Shown here one piece after another: positions 51,372-59,613 of a stretch of 64,000 nucleotides of DNA. Each line of letters opens with the position of its first letter. The first letter of the stretch is position 1. The DNA is from Clostridium_X cadaveris. GTDB taxonomy: Bacteria; Bacillota; Clostridia; Clostridiales; Clostridiaceae. Made by a program: the position numbers and the translations under genes. The stretch lies in NCBI RefSeq assembly GCF_039521325.1, contig NZ_BAAACD010000045.1; one strand, given 5' to 3'. The notes under the pieces were generated by a model. That model did not search any database. It was given only the letters and a program-made list of their open reading frames with translations, and was not told where the DNA came from.

Positions 51372-51452
51372 TTATAAGAAGTTGTTATCTAGGGGCCTAT
51401 CCATTGTGTCACTCACATCTAAAAGTGATAGAGTTTTATAATGACTAGCCAT
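51372..51452 (-). CDS. Possible 26-residue small protein after the AmiE-like gene
   Basis: A short frame opens at ATG 51452, 14 nt after the AmiE-like stop, and closes at 51372, just before the terminator stem. The product begins MASHYKTLSLLDVSD and ends DNNFL. The ribosome site is weak (AAAGAAAAA). The tight fit between stop codon and terminator is what makes it worth listing. I do not recognise it; it may equally be an untranslated tail or the end of an old insertion. Confidence 0.3.
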   Translation of the reverse strand: MASHYKTLSLLDVSDTMDRPLDNNFL

Positions 51453-51466
51453 AAGATAATTTTTCT

Positions 51467-54400
51467 TTAGTTGACTTTTTTTCTATTCTTTCTATCTACA
51501 ACTATACCTGATGCTGCTATAATGCTTCCTAGAGCTATCATCATATTAGTATCTACTAAAGAACCTGTTTGAGGAAGAGTTGGCTTTCCATCCTCTTTAC
51601 TTTCATTATCAGTATCTAAATCTGCTTTTGGATTTACTAGTCCAAGTAAATAAGTCTTTTCTGTACTATCCATCATAGATTCGATTATTGGTTTAGCTGT
51701 TTCAGCTCCAAGCTTTTCTATTACAACTTCCATAAGAGCTACCACAGCCTTCCTATTATCTTCGCTATTATCCTTGTTCGCCCTTGATACTGCATCCTTA
51801 GTCATCTGTAATAAAGAACTATAATTGTCATCTCCTTGAGCATTTAAAGCTTCTCTTACCAATGACATCACATTTCCACCTCTAGAAACAATAAAACTGC
51901 TTCCTTTATCCATTGCTGTAAATACAGAAGCACATCCACTTTCCATATCTATAGCTACTGAAACCCCAGTATTAGATTCAAATCCTATAGTTCTGCTACT
52001 TCCATATGCCCCTAAAGATTCTATATTGTCATAAGATCCTTGTCTTATAAATCCTAAAGCCTGCTGAGGATTTTCATCTACAGCACTAATCATATATTGA
52101 ATTTGGTTTTTATCTATAATCTTATCAGTGCCATATCCGCCATAGTTTAATATTAATTGAGAAAGCACTGACATATCCTTAATTGTTGAGTATAATCCTG
52201 ATATTCCTGACACTCCATTTAAATTCTCTGAAGTATAATCATTTAACCCAGCTTCTACTTTTGATGAGTCTATTCCCTTTGATGTTGGATTAAACATTGT
52301 ATTATTTAAACCTAATGGCTTATAAATCATAGATTCCACATATTCATCCAAAGTCATTCCTGATGCTTTTTCAACAATCTTTCCTAAGAAATATCCATCA
52401 TATTCACTATATCTAACCTTAGAACCAGATGCAAACTCTTGTGATGCTGATGTTTGTGTAATTTTCTCTGGTAATCCAGAAGTGTGCTCTAGTAAATTTC
52501 TTATAGTTATAGAATCATTAATTCCTTCTACATACTTTGATGCGCTATCTGTATATTTAACAATACCGTCACTTATAAGCTTTTCTATTGCTAAAGCTGT
52601 CGCAAATGCTTCTGTCCCATTTCCTAAAGGTATCAATTTGTCTTCAATTGCTGTTCCATAGTAACTTTCTTTAATTAATTCTCCGTTATTTATAACTCCT
52701 AATGATGCTCCAGAAACACCCCGCTTTATTTCTGAATTTATTATGCTGTCAATAGTTGAAAATCTGCTTAAACTCTTATCTGACTTTACAAGCTCTGGAT
52801 AAACTATTGAAATATTTAGCTTTGCATCCTTTTCTGGAGCTATATTTTCCACTTTTAATGCATTTACTCCATTTTTAGTGTAAGCTCCTATATCGAAAAT
52901 TTTTCCATCTCCATTGTAAGATGACAAATCACCTATATTTAGCTTGTTTCCATTTACATATACATCTGCATTAGTAACTCCTGAATTTTGAATTAATAGA
53001 TATCCCCTGCCTTCATATCCATAAAAACCTACCTTGTTGTTTATAAGTGGTCTAGCTGTACTTGTTATTCTAGGAAACTCAAATGTATTTTTAGACTTTG
53101 TATCTAAAACCTTAGTTAATGTTTCTTCATTTTTAGAAGATGTAGCTGACTTGTTTTCAAGTAATGCTTCATATACTAAAGTTATTGGACTTCCATATCT
53201 TCCTGTTTGAAATTGTAATTCTCCTTCAAATTTTCCCTTTAGACAAGGAGAATTTCTTTCATTTGTCAGCAATATAACTGCCATATTATTTTCAAAATCT
53301 ATGCTAGTTAAAGTTCCAGTCCATCCTGTATGACCTATTGTATTATAAGTATAAGGCGAGAACATCCAGTCTCTGCTTCTTTTTCCATCCTGTGAGTTCC
53401 AACCAAGTCCCCAGTCTGCTCCATAGTAAGAAGGTTTTATAAACTCGTCTAAAGTTGCCTTATCAAATAAAGTTACATTACCATAAGTACCTCCATTTAA
53501 TAAAAGCTGAGTTAAAACTGCCAAATCCTTTCCTGTTGAGAATAATCCTGCGTGTCCTGAAACTCCATCCATGCAGTAGAATGCTTTTTCATCATGAACC
53601 TCTCCTCTTACAGTTTCAGTTCTTATGTCTGGATAGTTTCTTGATCCATCACGAGTATTACCATTTCTTTCAGTAGCAGCAAATTGATCTACTGTGAATC
53701 CTTTTTCCAATGGATTGTAACAAGTATTCTTTAATCCCAATGGTTTATATATATTTTCTTCAACATATTTGTCTTGCTTCATCCCTGTAACTTGCTCTAC
53801 TATATATCCTAATATCATATAGTCTGTATCAGAATATACGGTTTTTGATCCAATCTCATATGTTAGAGGTACCTTTGATAGTAATGATATTGTCTTTTCT
53901 CTGTCATGAGAATAAAACTCTCCTGATGACTCCTCATAGAATCTTATTGATGATTTATGTCCAGCACAATGATGTAATAGATGTCTTAAAGTTATAGTGC
54001 TCTTTCCTTTAAATTCTGCATCTGGTGCATCTTTGTATTCTGGAAGATATTTTTGAACCTTATCATCTAAATCTATCTTTCCTTCATATACAAGTTTCAT
54101 AAGAGCTAAGTTAGTTGAATACATCTTTGAATTTGATGCTAAATCAAACATAGTATTTTCTGTCATAGGCTCTCTCTGAGCTTCTGGTATTAAATCATTT
54201 TTATTCCAAAGCTGCTTAGTACCATAGGCTGTACTTTTTACGATTTCTCCATCCTTAACTACAGTAAGAACTGCTCCTGGAAAACCAGCTTGAACTTTAC
54301 CTGAAGCAATCATATCTTCTCCTGTAATAGGATTTATTCCTTTTGTTTCCTGTCTTATAAATTTATCTACATAGTTTAATTTTGATTTTGAAAACTCCTC

Positions 54401-54796
54401 AGTATTTCGTGTATCCTTCACTGTAGGCGCGCTTACAGCGATTTCTATCTTGGAATTTGCCGGTGAAACCTCTGTTACTTTCACATTGTTGTATCCGTCC
54501 ACAGTATATTTACTTATGTCTACTACTCCAGATCCATTTTTTAATGCTGCAGAAACATCGACAAGTTTATCGTTTACATAAACCTCAGCATTTGATGCAC
54601 CATTTCCCTTTATAGTTAACGTTCCTTGACCTGCATATCCCTTAAAACTACTCCTATTTCTTGATCCAAGTACCGTAGTCTCACTGTTCAAGTTAAGACC
54701 ATATTGTTTTGCTGCTGATGCCGATGCTAATGTGGAATTGCCTATAAAAGTTGTCAAAGCCAGAGCTGCTATAAAGGTTTTTAGATTTTTTTTCAT
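51467..54796 (-). CDS. Wall-anchored tandem beta-lactamase-fold protein, AmiE-like
   Basis: This 1109-residue protein has a signal peptide (1-28), then twice a beta-sandwich module (about 45-130 and 560-650) plus a serine beta-lactamase/AmiE-type domain. An acidic linker and LPQTG (1074-1078) with membrane and basic tail follow. In domain 1 the nucleophile motif is S221-x-x-K224 (LASNSKMYST) with YSDTDYMILG. In domain 2 the same place reads N726-G-T-E729, so Ser and Lys are lost although the Tyr motif remains. B. subtilis AmiE (YbbE), of this fold, removes peptides from muropeptides, and murQ lies downstream. Activity is inferred; an esterase or DD-peptidase is possible. Confidence 0.88.
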   Translation of the reverse strand: MKKNLKTFIAALALTTFIGNSTLASASAAKQYGLNLNSETTVLGSRNRSSFKGYAGQGTLTIKGNGASNAEVYVNDKLVDVSAALKNGSGVVDISKYTVDGYNNVKVTEVSPANSKIEIAVSAPTVKDTRNTEEFSKSKLNYVDKFIRQETKGINPITGEDMIASGKVQAGFPGAVLTVVKDGEIVKSTAYGTKQLWNKNDLIPEAQREPMTENTMFDLASNSKMYSTNLALMKLVYEGKIDLDDKVQKYLPEYKDAPDAEFKGKSTITLRHLLHHCAGHKSSIRFYEESSGEFYSHDREKTISLLSKVPLTYEIGSKTVYSDTDYMILGYIVEQVTGMKQDKYVEENIYKPLGLKNTCYNPLEKGFTVDQFAATERNGNTRDGSRNYPDIRTETVRGEVHDEKAFYCMDGVSGHAGLFSTGKDLAVLTQLLLNGGTYGNVTLFDKATLDEFIKPSYYGADWGLGWNSQDGKRSRDWMFSPYTYNTIGHTGWTGTLTSIDFENNMAVILLTNERNSPCLKGKFEGELQFQTGRYGSPITLVYEALLENKSATSSKNEETLTKVLDTKSKNTFEFPRITSTARPLINNKVGFYGYEGRGYLLIQNSGVTNADVYVNGNKLNIGDLSSYNGDGKIFDIGAYTKNGVNALKVENIAPEKDAKLNISIVYPELVKSDKSLSRFSTIDSIINSEIKRGVSGASLGVINNGELIKESYYGTAIEDKLIPLGNGTEAFATALAIEKLISDGIVKYTDSASKYVEGINDSITIRNLLEHTSGLPEKITQTSASQEFASGSKVRYSEYDGYFLGKIVEKASGMTLDEYVESMIYKPLGLNNTMFNPTSKGIDSSKVEAGLNDYTSENLNGVSGISGLYSTIKDMSVLSQLILNYGGYGTDKIIDKNQIQYMISAVDENPQQALGFIRQGSYDNIESLGAYGSSRTIGFESNTGVSVAIDMESGCASVFTAMDKGSSFIVSRGGNVMSLVREALNAQGDDNYSSLLQMTKDAVSRANKDNSEDNRKAVVALMEVVIEKLGAETAKPIIESMMDSTEKTYLLGLVNPKADLDTDNESKEDGKPTLPQTGSLVDTNMMIALGSIIAASGIVVDRKNRKKVN

Positions 54797-54882
54797 AGCT
54801 ATCTCCCCCCTAAAAATTAATTCTTCATTATTAATAATAAAAATTTATGTTTTTATTACCAAAATTTATTCTTCTATTCATA

Positions 54883-54911
54883 ATTATAACTTTTTAGAAA
54901 TATAATTTCAA
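54883..54911 (-). promoter_or_regulatory. AmiE-like gene promoter with GAAAT-N3-ATTTC operator
   Basis: On the minus strand TTGAAA (54906-54911), a 17-bp spacer and TATAAT (54883-54888) form a strong promoter. GAAATATAATTTC (54897-54909) overlaps the -35 in exactly the register seen at murQ (operator end three bases into the -35). The rest of the 54797-55013 gap is AT-rich without other clear elements. Confidence 0.75.
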
Positions 54912-54964
54912 CTTAATTCACATATTTTAAAAAATAATTTCATATATGTTCTAATAATATGAAA

Positions 54965-54995
54965 AAAGCAAGTCACATATAAAATGACTTGCTTT
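54965..54995 (-). terminator. Terminator of the second DUF1540 gene
   Basis: AAAGCAAGTCA (54965-54975) and TGACTTGCTTT (54985-54995) form a perfect 11-bp stem. On the minus strand TTTTTTC follows. It separates the uvrB-rpiR-DUF1540 run from the AmiE-like gene. Confidence 0.88.
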
Positions 54996-55013
54996 CGTGT
55001 CAATATTTATTTT

Positions 55014-55331
55014 TTATTTACAGTCACATTGGAATGTACCGCATTTTGTTCCTTCACAATGGCATGCACCATCTCCACCTATATCAACATGGTCAGCATT
55101 ACATTCACAATTATGGTTATATACACATTCTTCAGCTTTGCAGTGTATGTGTAATTCTGGATTTGGATTGTTTGAACAATTTGTCATAGAACCATCTTGT
55201 GGCGCAAATGTACTGCAACAAGTTTCTCTTTCTTCTGTAGCATTCTTTCCATCAACGTCTATATGTCCTAGACAGCAATAATTATCATTGTTATGCGCAC
55301 AGGTAGTAACTGAACAATTTAATCTATTCAT
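55014..55331 (-). CDS. DUF1540 cysteine-rich protein, second copy
   Basis: This 105-residue protein has two DUF1540 units: LNCSVTTCAHNNDNYCCLG with CCSTFAPQ, and IHCKAEECVYNHNCECNAD with CHCEGTKCGTFQCDCK. Around sixteen cysteines and several His residues make metal binding likely, but no function is established. It is more Cys-rich than the copy at 25573-25929. It lies between the rpiR-type gene and its terminator. Confidence 0.88.
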   Translation of the reverse strand: MNRLNCSVTTCAHNNDNYCCLGHIDVDGKNATEERETCCSTFAPQDGSMTNCSNNPNPELHIHCKAEECVYNHNCECNADHVDIGGDGACHCEGTKCGTFQCDCK

Positions 55332-55393
55332 ATATATACCCTCCTAAGTTTATAAAATTAATTACGCACTTAGTATCTGCATTTATGTATCTT

Positions 55394-56236
55394 TTATTCT
55401 TTCAACATGTCTGTCATTTTCTTAGTTGATTTTAGATATTTTTCTACCTCTTCAAAGTTATCCTTGGCTATTCCTAAAAATAATATATCTGTAACCATAA
55501 GTTGAGCCATTCTAGATGCAATAGCTCCAACTCTAAGTTCCTTTTCTACATTGGGAACTCTTAAATTTATATCACATAAATCTGCCAGAGGATTGTTTCC
55601 GTATTTTGTGATAGAAAGACAAGATGCTCCATTTGCTTTTGCTCTCCTAATAGAATTATTTACATCCTTACTTCTTCCTCTATAAGATATACCGATGACT
55701 AAGTCTCCTTTATTAGCATGAACTGACATAGCTAGCTGTATATTAGCATCAGGATGAAAAACTGCTATCTTATTTATTCTAAGAAGTTTATGTTGAAGAT
55801 CCATAGCCACGATAGCTGAAGCTCCAACTCCAAATAAATATATATTTTTTGCTTTTTTGATTTCATTTATGGCCATTTCAAAATCTTCAATATTTAAAAG
55901 AGCAACTGTATTATTTATTGTATTTATTCCTTGATTTGCTACTTTTTGAACTACCTCTTCTATACTGTCGCCTTCTTCAATGATATCATCAATAATTTTC
56001 TCTTCATCCTGATTTTGAGTTTTTGCAATCTCAAGCTTCAGATCTTGAAATCCTTCATAGCCTAAAGTTCTAGAAAACCTTACTACAGATGCAGGAGATG
56101 TATCAGTAAGAATTCCTATTTCCTGCGTAGAGAGTGTTATTACATCCTGTCTATTTTCTAATATATACTTTGCTATCTTCCTTTCAGATTGTGTAAAATC
56201 CTCAAAATGCTGCTCTATTTTTAATATATAACTCAT
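55394..56236 (-). CDS. RpiR/MurR-family transcriptional regulator
   Basis: This 280-residue protein has an N-terminal RpiR helix-turn-helix (about 1-77), with FTQSERKIAKYILENRQDVI and TDTSPASVVRFSRTLGYEGF. The C-terminal SIS sugar-phosphate domain (about 120-255) has IYLFGVGASAIVAMDLQHKL and VIGISYRGRSKDVNNSIRRA. B. subtilis and E. coli MurR are of this family and respond to MurNAc 6-phosphate. The nearby murQ and AmiE-like promoters share a dyad, so it is the likely local repressor. It begins about 50 nt after uvrB and is probably co-transcribed with it; no own dyad was seen. Confidence 0.9.
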   Translation of the reverse strand: MSYILKIEQHFEDFTQSERKIAKYILENRQDVITLSTQEIGILTDTSPASVVRFSRTLGYEGFQDLKLEIAKTQNQDEEKIIDDIIEEGDSIEEVVQKVANQGINTINNTVALLNIEDFEMAINEIKKAKNIYLFGVGASAIVAMDLQHKLLRINKIAVFHPDANIQLAMSVHANKGDLVIGISYRGRSKDVNNSIRRAKANGASCLSITKYGNNPLADLCDINLRVPNVEKELRVGAIASRMAQLMVTDILFLGIAKDNFEEVEKYLKSTKKMTDMLKE

Positions 56237-56285
56237 TATGATTCTCCTTAATTCTTAAAACCCTGTCTTTTAAAAAGCTAAAAAA

Positions 56286-58256
56286 TTATTGTTTCTTCTT
56301 CAGCTTCTGTATAATATCTCTAAGTTCAGCAGCTCTTTCAAATTGAAGATTCTTAGCTGCTTCCATCATCTCTTCTGTATACTTTTCTATAAGTTTTGGT
56401 ATATTTTCTTCTTTTTTAATTTCCTCATTTACTTTATAATCCTCAGCACTTTCCGCCACCTTAGTAACCTCTAGTACATCTCTTATGTCTTTTATTATAG
56501 TTTGAGGTGTTATACCATGTTTTTCATTATACTCCATTTGGATTTTTCTTCTTCTATTTGTTTCCTTTATAGCTTTATCCATAGAACGTGTTATGGTATC
56601 ACCATACATTATTACCTTACTTTCAGAATTTCTAGCAGCTCTTCCTATTGTCTGTATAAGCGATGTTTCAGACCTTAAGAAACCCTCTTTATCTGCATCT
56701 AAGATTCCTACTAACGCTACTTCTGGTATATCTAGTCCTTCTCTTAAAAGATTAATTCCTACTAGTACATCAAATTCTCCTTTTCTTAAGTCCCTTATTA
56801 TTTCCATTCTCTCCATGGTATCTATATCCGAATGAAGGTAAGTGGTTTTGATGTCTAGCTCCTTTAAGTACTTTGTCAAATCTTCAGACATCCTTTTTGT
56901 AAGGGTTGTAACTAGAACTCTAAAACCTCTGGCTATAGTATCTTTTATTTCTTTATACAAATCATCGATTTGTCCTTTGACAGGTCTAACTATTACTTCT
57001 GGATCTAACAATCCTGTAGGTCTTATAATCTGTTCTGCTATTACCTTTGAATGATCTAGTTCATAAGCTGATGGTGTAGCACTTACAAACACTACTTGAT
57101 TTAGTTTTTCTTCAAACTCATCAAATTGAAGAGGTCTGTTATCATATGCTGATGGAAGCCTGAATCCATAATCAACAAGAGAGTTCTTTCTAGATCTATC
57201 TCCTCCATACATAGCTCTAACTTGAGGAAGAGTCACATGACTTTCATCAATGAACATTAAAAAATCATCTGGAAAATAATCTAAAAGAGTTTGTGGAGGT
57301 GTTCCTGGATCTCTTCCATCTAATATCCTAGAATAATTTTCTATACCCGTACAATATCCCATCTCTCGTATCATTTCTATATCATAGTTTGTCCTCTGTT
57401 TAAGTCTTTGAGCCTCAAGGAGCTTGTCTTCAGATGTAAGTTCCTTAAGTCTAACCTCAAGTTCCTCCTCTATTCTTTTTATTGCTATCTCAAGCTTATC
57501 ATGAGAAGTAGCAAAGTGAGATGCAGGGAATATAGCTACATGCTTTAGTTCATTTAATATATTTCCTGTTAGTACATCAAATTCTCTTATTCTATCTATC
57601 TCATCTCCAAAGAATTCTATTCTTATTCCTTTATTGCTTGATGATGCTGGGATGATATCTACAACATCTCCTCTTGCCCTAAAGGTTCCTCTTGCAAAAT
57701 CTATTTCATTTCTCTCATACTGTATTTCTACAAGTTTTCTCATAAGTTCATCCCTATCCTTTTCCATGCCAGGTCTTAGGGATATAGTTAAGTTCTTGTA
57801 TTCCTCTGGATTACCTAATCCATATATGCAAGATACTGATGCAACTATTACTACATCTCTTCTTTCAAATAGAGCTGATGTGGCTGAGTGCCTTAATTTA
57901 TCGATCTCATCATTTATAGAAGCATCTTTTTCTATATAGGTATCAGTTTGAGCAACATATGCTTCTGGCTGATAATAATCATAATAAGATACAAAATAAT
58001 CTACAGAATTATCAGGGAAGAACTCCCTGAATTCTGAGCATAGCTGCGCGGCCAATGTCTTATTATGAGCTAATACTAAAGTAGGTTTTTGACATCTTTC
58101 TATTATGTTTGCCATAGTAAAAGTTTTTCCTGAACCAGTAACTCCTAATAATGTTTGAAATTTATTGTGATTCTCTATAGACTTTACTATGGAATCTATG
58201 GCTTGAGGCTGATCTCCAGTGGGTTTAAATTTTGATGATATTTTAAACTCTGGCAT
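56286..58256 (-). CDS. uvrB: Excinuclease ABC subunit B
   Basis: This 656-residue UvrB is the helicase-like damage verification subunit. It has Walker A LLGVTGSGKTFTMANI, the beta-hairpin region YYDYYQPEAYVAQTDTYIEK, DESHVTLPQVRAMYGGD, motif V/VI INLLREGLDIPEVALVGILD and QTIGRAARNSESK. A C-terminal UVR domain (EAAKNLQFERAAELRDIIQ) recruits UvrC. In many Firmicutes uvrA follows at once; here an RpiR-murQ module has come between them. It follows the minJ-like gene by about 50 nt. Confidence 0.98.
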   Translation of the reverse strand: MPEFKISSKFKPTGDQPQAIDSIVKSIENHNKFQTLLGVTGSGKTFTMANIIERCQKPTLVLAHNKTLAAQLCSEFREFFPDNSVDYFVSYYDYYQPEAYVAQTDTYIEKDASINDEIDKLRHSATSALFERRDVVIVASVSCIYGLGNPEEYKNLTISLRPGMEKDRDELMRKLVEIQYERNEIDFARGTFRARGDVVDIIPASSSNKGIRIEFFGDEIDRIREFDVLTGNILNELKHVAIFPASHFATSHDKLEIAIKRIEEELEVRLKELTSEDKLLEAQRLKQRTNYDIEMIREMGYCTGIENYSRILDGRDPGTPPQTLLDYFPDDFLMFIDESHVTLPQVRAMYGGDRSRKNSLVDYGFRLPSAYDNRPLQFDEFEEKLNQVVFVSATPSAYELDHSKVIAEQIIRPTGLLDPEVIVRPVKGQIDDLYKEIKDTIARGFRVLVTTLTKRMSEDLTKYLKELDIKTTYLHSDIDTMERMEIIRDLRKGEFDVLVGINLLREGLDIPEVALVGILDADKEGFLRSETSLIQTIGRAARNSESKVIMYGDTITRSMDKAIKETNRRRKIQMEYNEKHGITPQTIIKDIRDVLEVTKVAESAEDYKVNEEIKKEENIPKLIEKYTEEMMEAAKNLQFERAAELRDIIQKLKKKQ

Positions 58257-58309
58257 CTATATCTCTCCTTACTTATTGTGTACTCAGACAGCATCTTTTT
58301 TTAAGAATA

Positions 58310-59599
58310 CTACTTGTCATCTCTGTTTTTCTTTATCTTTTCTACTATATCTTTGAGTTTTGTTTCACTAACTTCAACTACCCCTACACCTTTAGGAATT
58401 CCTCTAGGAATCAGTATCATTCCCATAGTGTTTTGTCCATTATTTATATGGAATCTTATATCTTTAATTTTACCTTTTTTATCTTTTATCTTAAGCTTTA
58501 AATCAGCTAAATTTTTGTTTATACTCTCATAAATCATGGTATATTCATCAGGCCTGTCATCATTTACTTCTAATATCTTATCTCCACTTTTTATTCCTTG
58601 TTTTTGTGCTGGAGAATTAGGCATAACATCTAATATAGTTATTCCCTCTTCATCGCTTACATATTTCATCGTACCTTTATTTTCCCTATAATTCTCAATG
58701 AGTCTCATTCCTTCTTGAGCTAAAGGCATGAATATTAAAAGAAGTCCTTGAAAAATAGCTCCATAATTAGCTAGTTTATAAATCAGAAGCAAAATTATTC
58801 CATATAGGATTTTTAATAAAGATGAAAAAGCTATTTTTGATACTTTACTTTGAGTAAATGTTATCTGTTTATATCCTATAGTAGAATATATAGGCACAGC
58901 ACTTACTATAGCAGCTGATAAAAGGGATATATTTATTCCTCCTTTTATAACAGGCCACCAACTAGGAGTCAATATAGCCGAGCCTCCGCCTGATATAGCT
59001 TCTGTCGTAAACATCATTATTACTATAGGCACAGGCCAATATCTTTCAAGAGAAAATCCTCCTGCCAATTTTCCATCTTTGTTTGTAAATATAGGAATAG
59101 AGCCTCTATATCCATCTACTAAGATTAATAGCCCTTCAACTATAGTTAATACTCCTACAAGAGCTACTAATGTTCCTATATCTAGCTTTACAGTAAACCC
59201 CAAAGATATAATCTCTAAATTCTCTAGCCATCCTAAAATTAAAGTTACTCCTCCCAATATAGCTGCACTGTATGAAAAGCTTACCCATCTTGGCTTTAGT
59301 ACAAGTAAGAATAAAGACATAAAAAATATAAGTTCTATGCCGGCACCTATATTAAACATGACTCCCAAATATGAGAGTATCATGCTTCCTATAAGTCCCC
59401 CAAGAATACCCATTACCACTTCCGATAAAGTAAGTTCTAAGGGGGAAATTACTTTCTCCCCTACCATCATTCTTTGGAGTATTACAATTTTTCTATTCTT
59501 TTTATATAGAAGGAATCCTAACAGTACCAAAACAAAAACTAATCTTGGATCTGCGATAGCATAAGCCATGGTGCGTAATGTGTATTCAAATAAATTCAT
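58310..59599 (-). CDS. Polytopic membrane protein with C-terminal PDZ domain, MinJ-like
   Basis: This 429-residue protein has about eight membrane helices (residues 10-300) followed by a cytoplasmic PDZ domain. The PDZ has DEEGITILDVMPNSPAQKQG and IKSGDKILEVNDDRP. The layout matches B. subtilis MinJ, a PDZ membrane protein that links DivIVA and MinD in division-site choice. In B. subtilis minJ also lies between ctpB and the uvrB region, after ftsEX, so synteny supports orthology. Sequence conservation cannot be scored here. A general PDZ adaptor is the alternative. Confidence 0.8.
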   Translation of the reverse strand: MNLFEYTLRTMAYAIADPRLVFVLVLLGFLLYKKNRKIVILQRMMVGEKVISPLELTLSEVVMGILGGLIGSMILSYLGVMFNIGAGIELIFFMSLFLLVLKPRWVSFSYSAAILGGVTLILGWLENLEIISLGFTVKLDIGTLVALVGVLTIVEGLLILVDGYRGSIPIFTNKDGKLAGGFSLERYWPVPIVIMMFTTEAISGGGSAILTPSWWPVIKGGINISLLSAAIVSAVPIYSTIGYKQITFTQSKVSKIAFSSLLKILYGIILLLIYKLANYGAIFQGLLLIFMPLAQEGMRLIENYRENKGTMKYVSDEEGITILDVMPNSPAQKQGIKSGDKILEVNDDRPDEYTMIYESINKNLADLKLKIKDKKGKIKDIRFHINNGQNTMGMILIPRGIPKGVGVVEVSETKLKDIVEKIKKNRDDK

Positions 59600-59613
59600 T
59601 AGCTAAAATCCTC

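Noticed and set aside
50000..57000. Full B. subtilis-like mur operon with murP and nagZ
   Set aside because: Only murQ, an AmiE-like gene and an RpiR regulator are present in the window.
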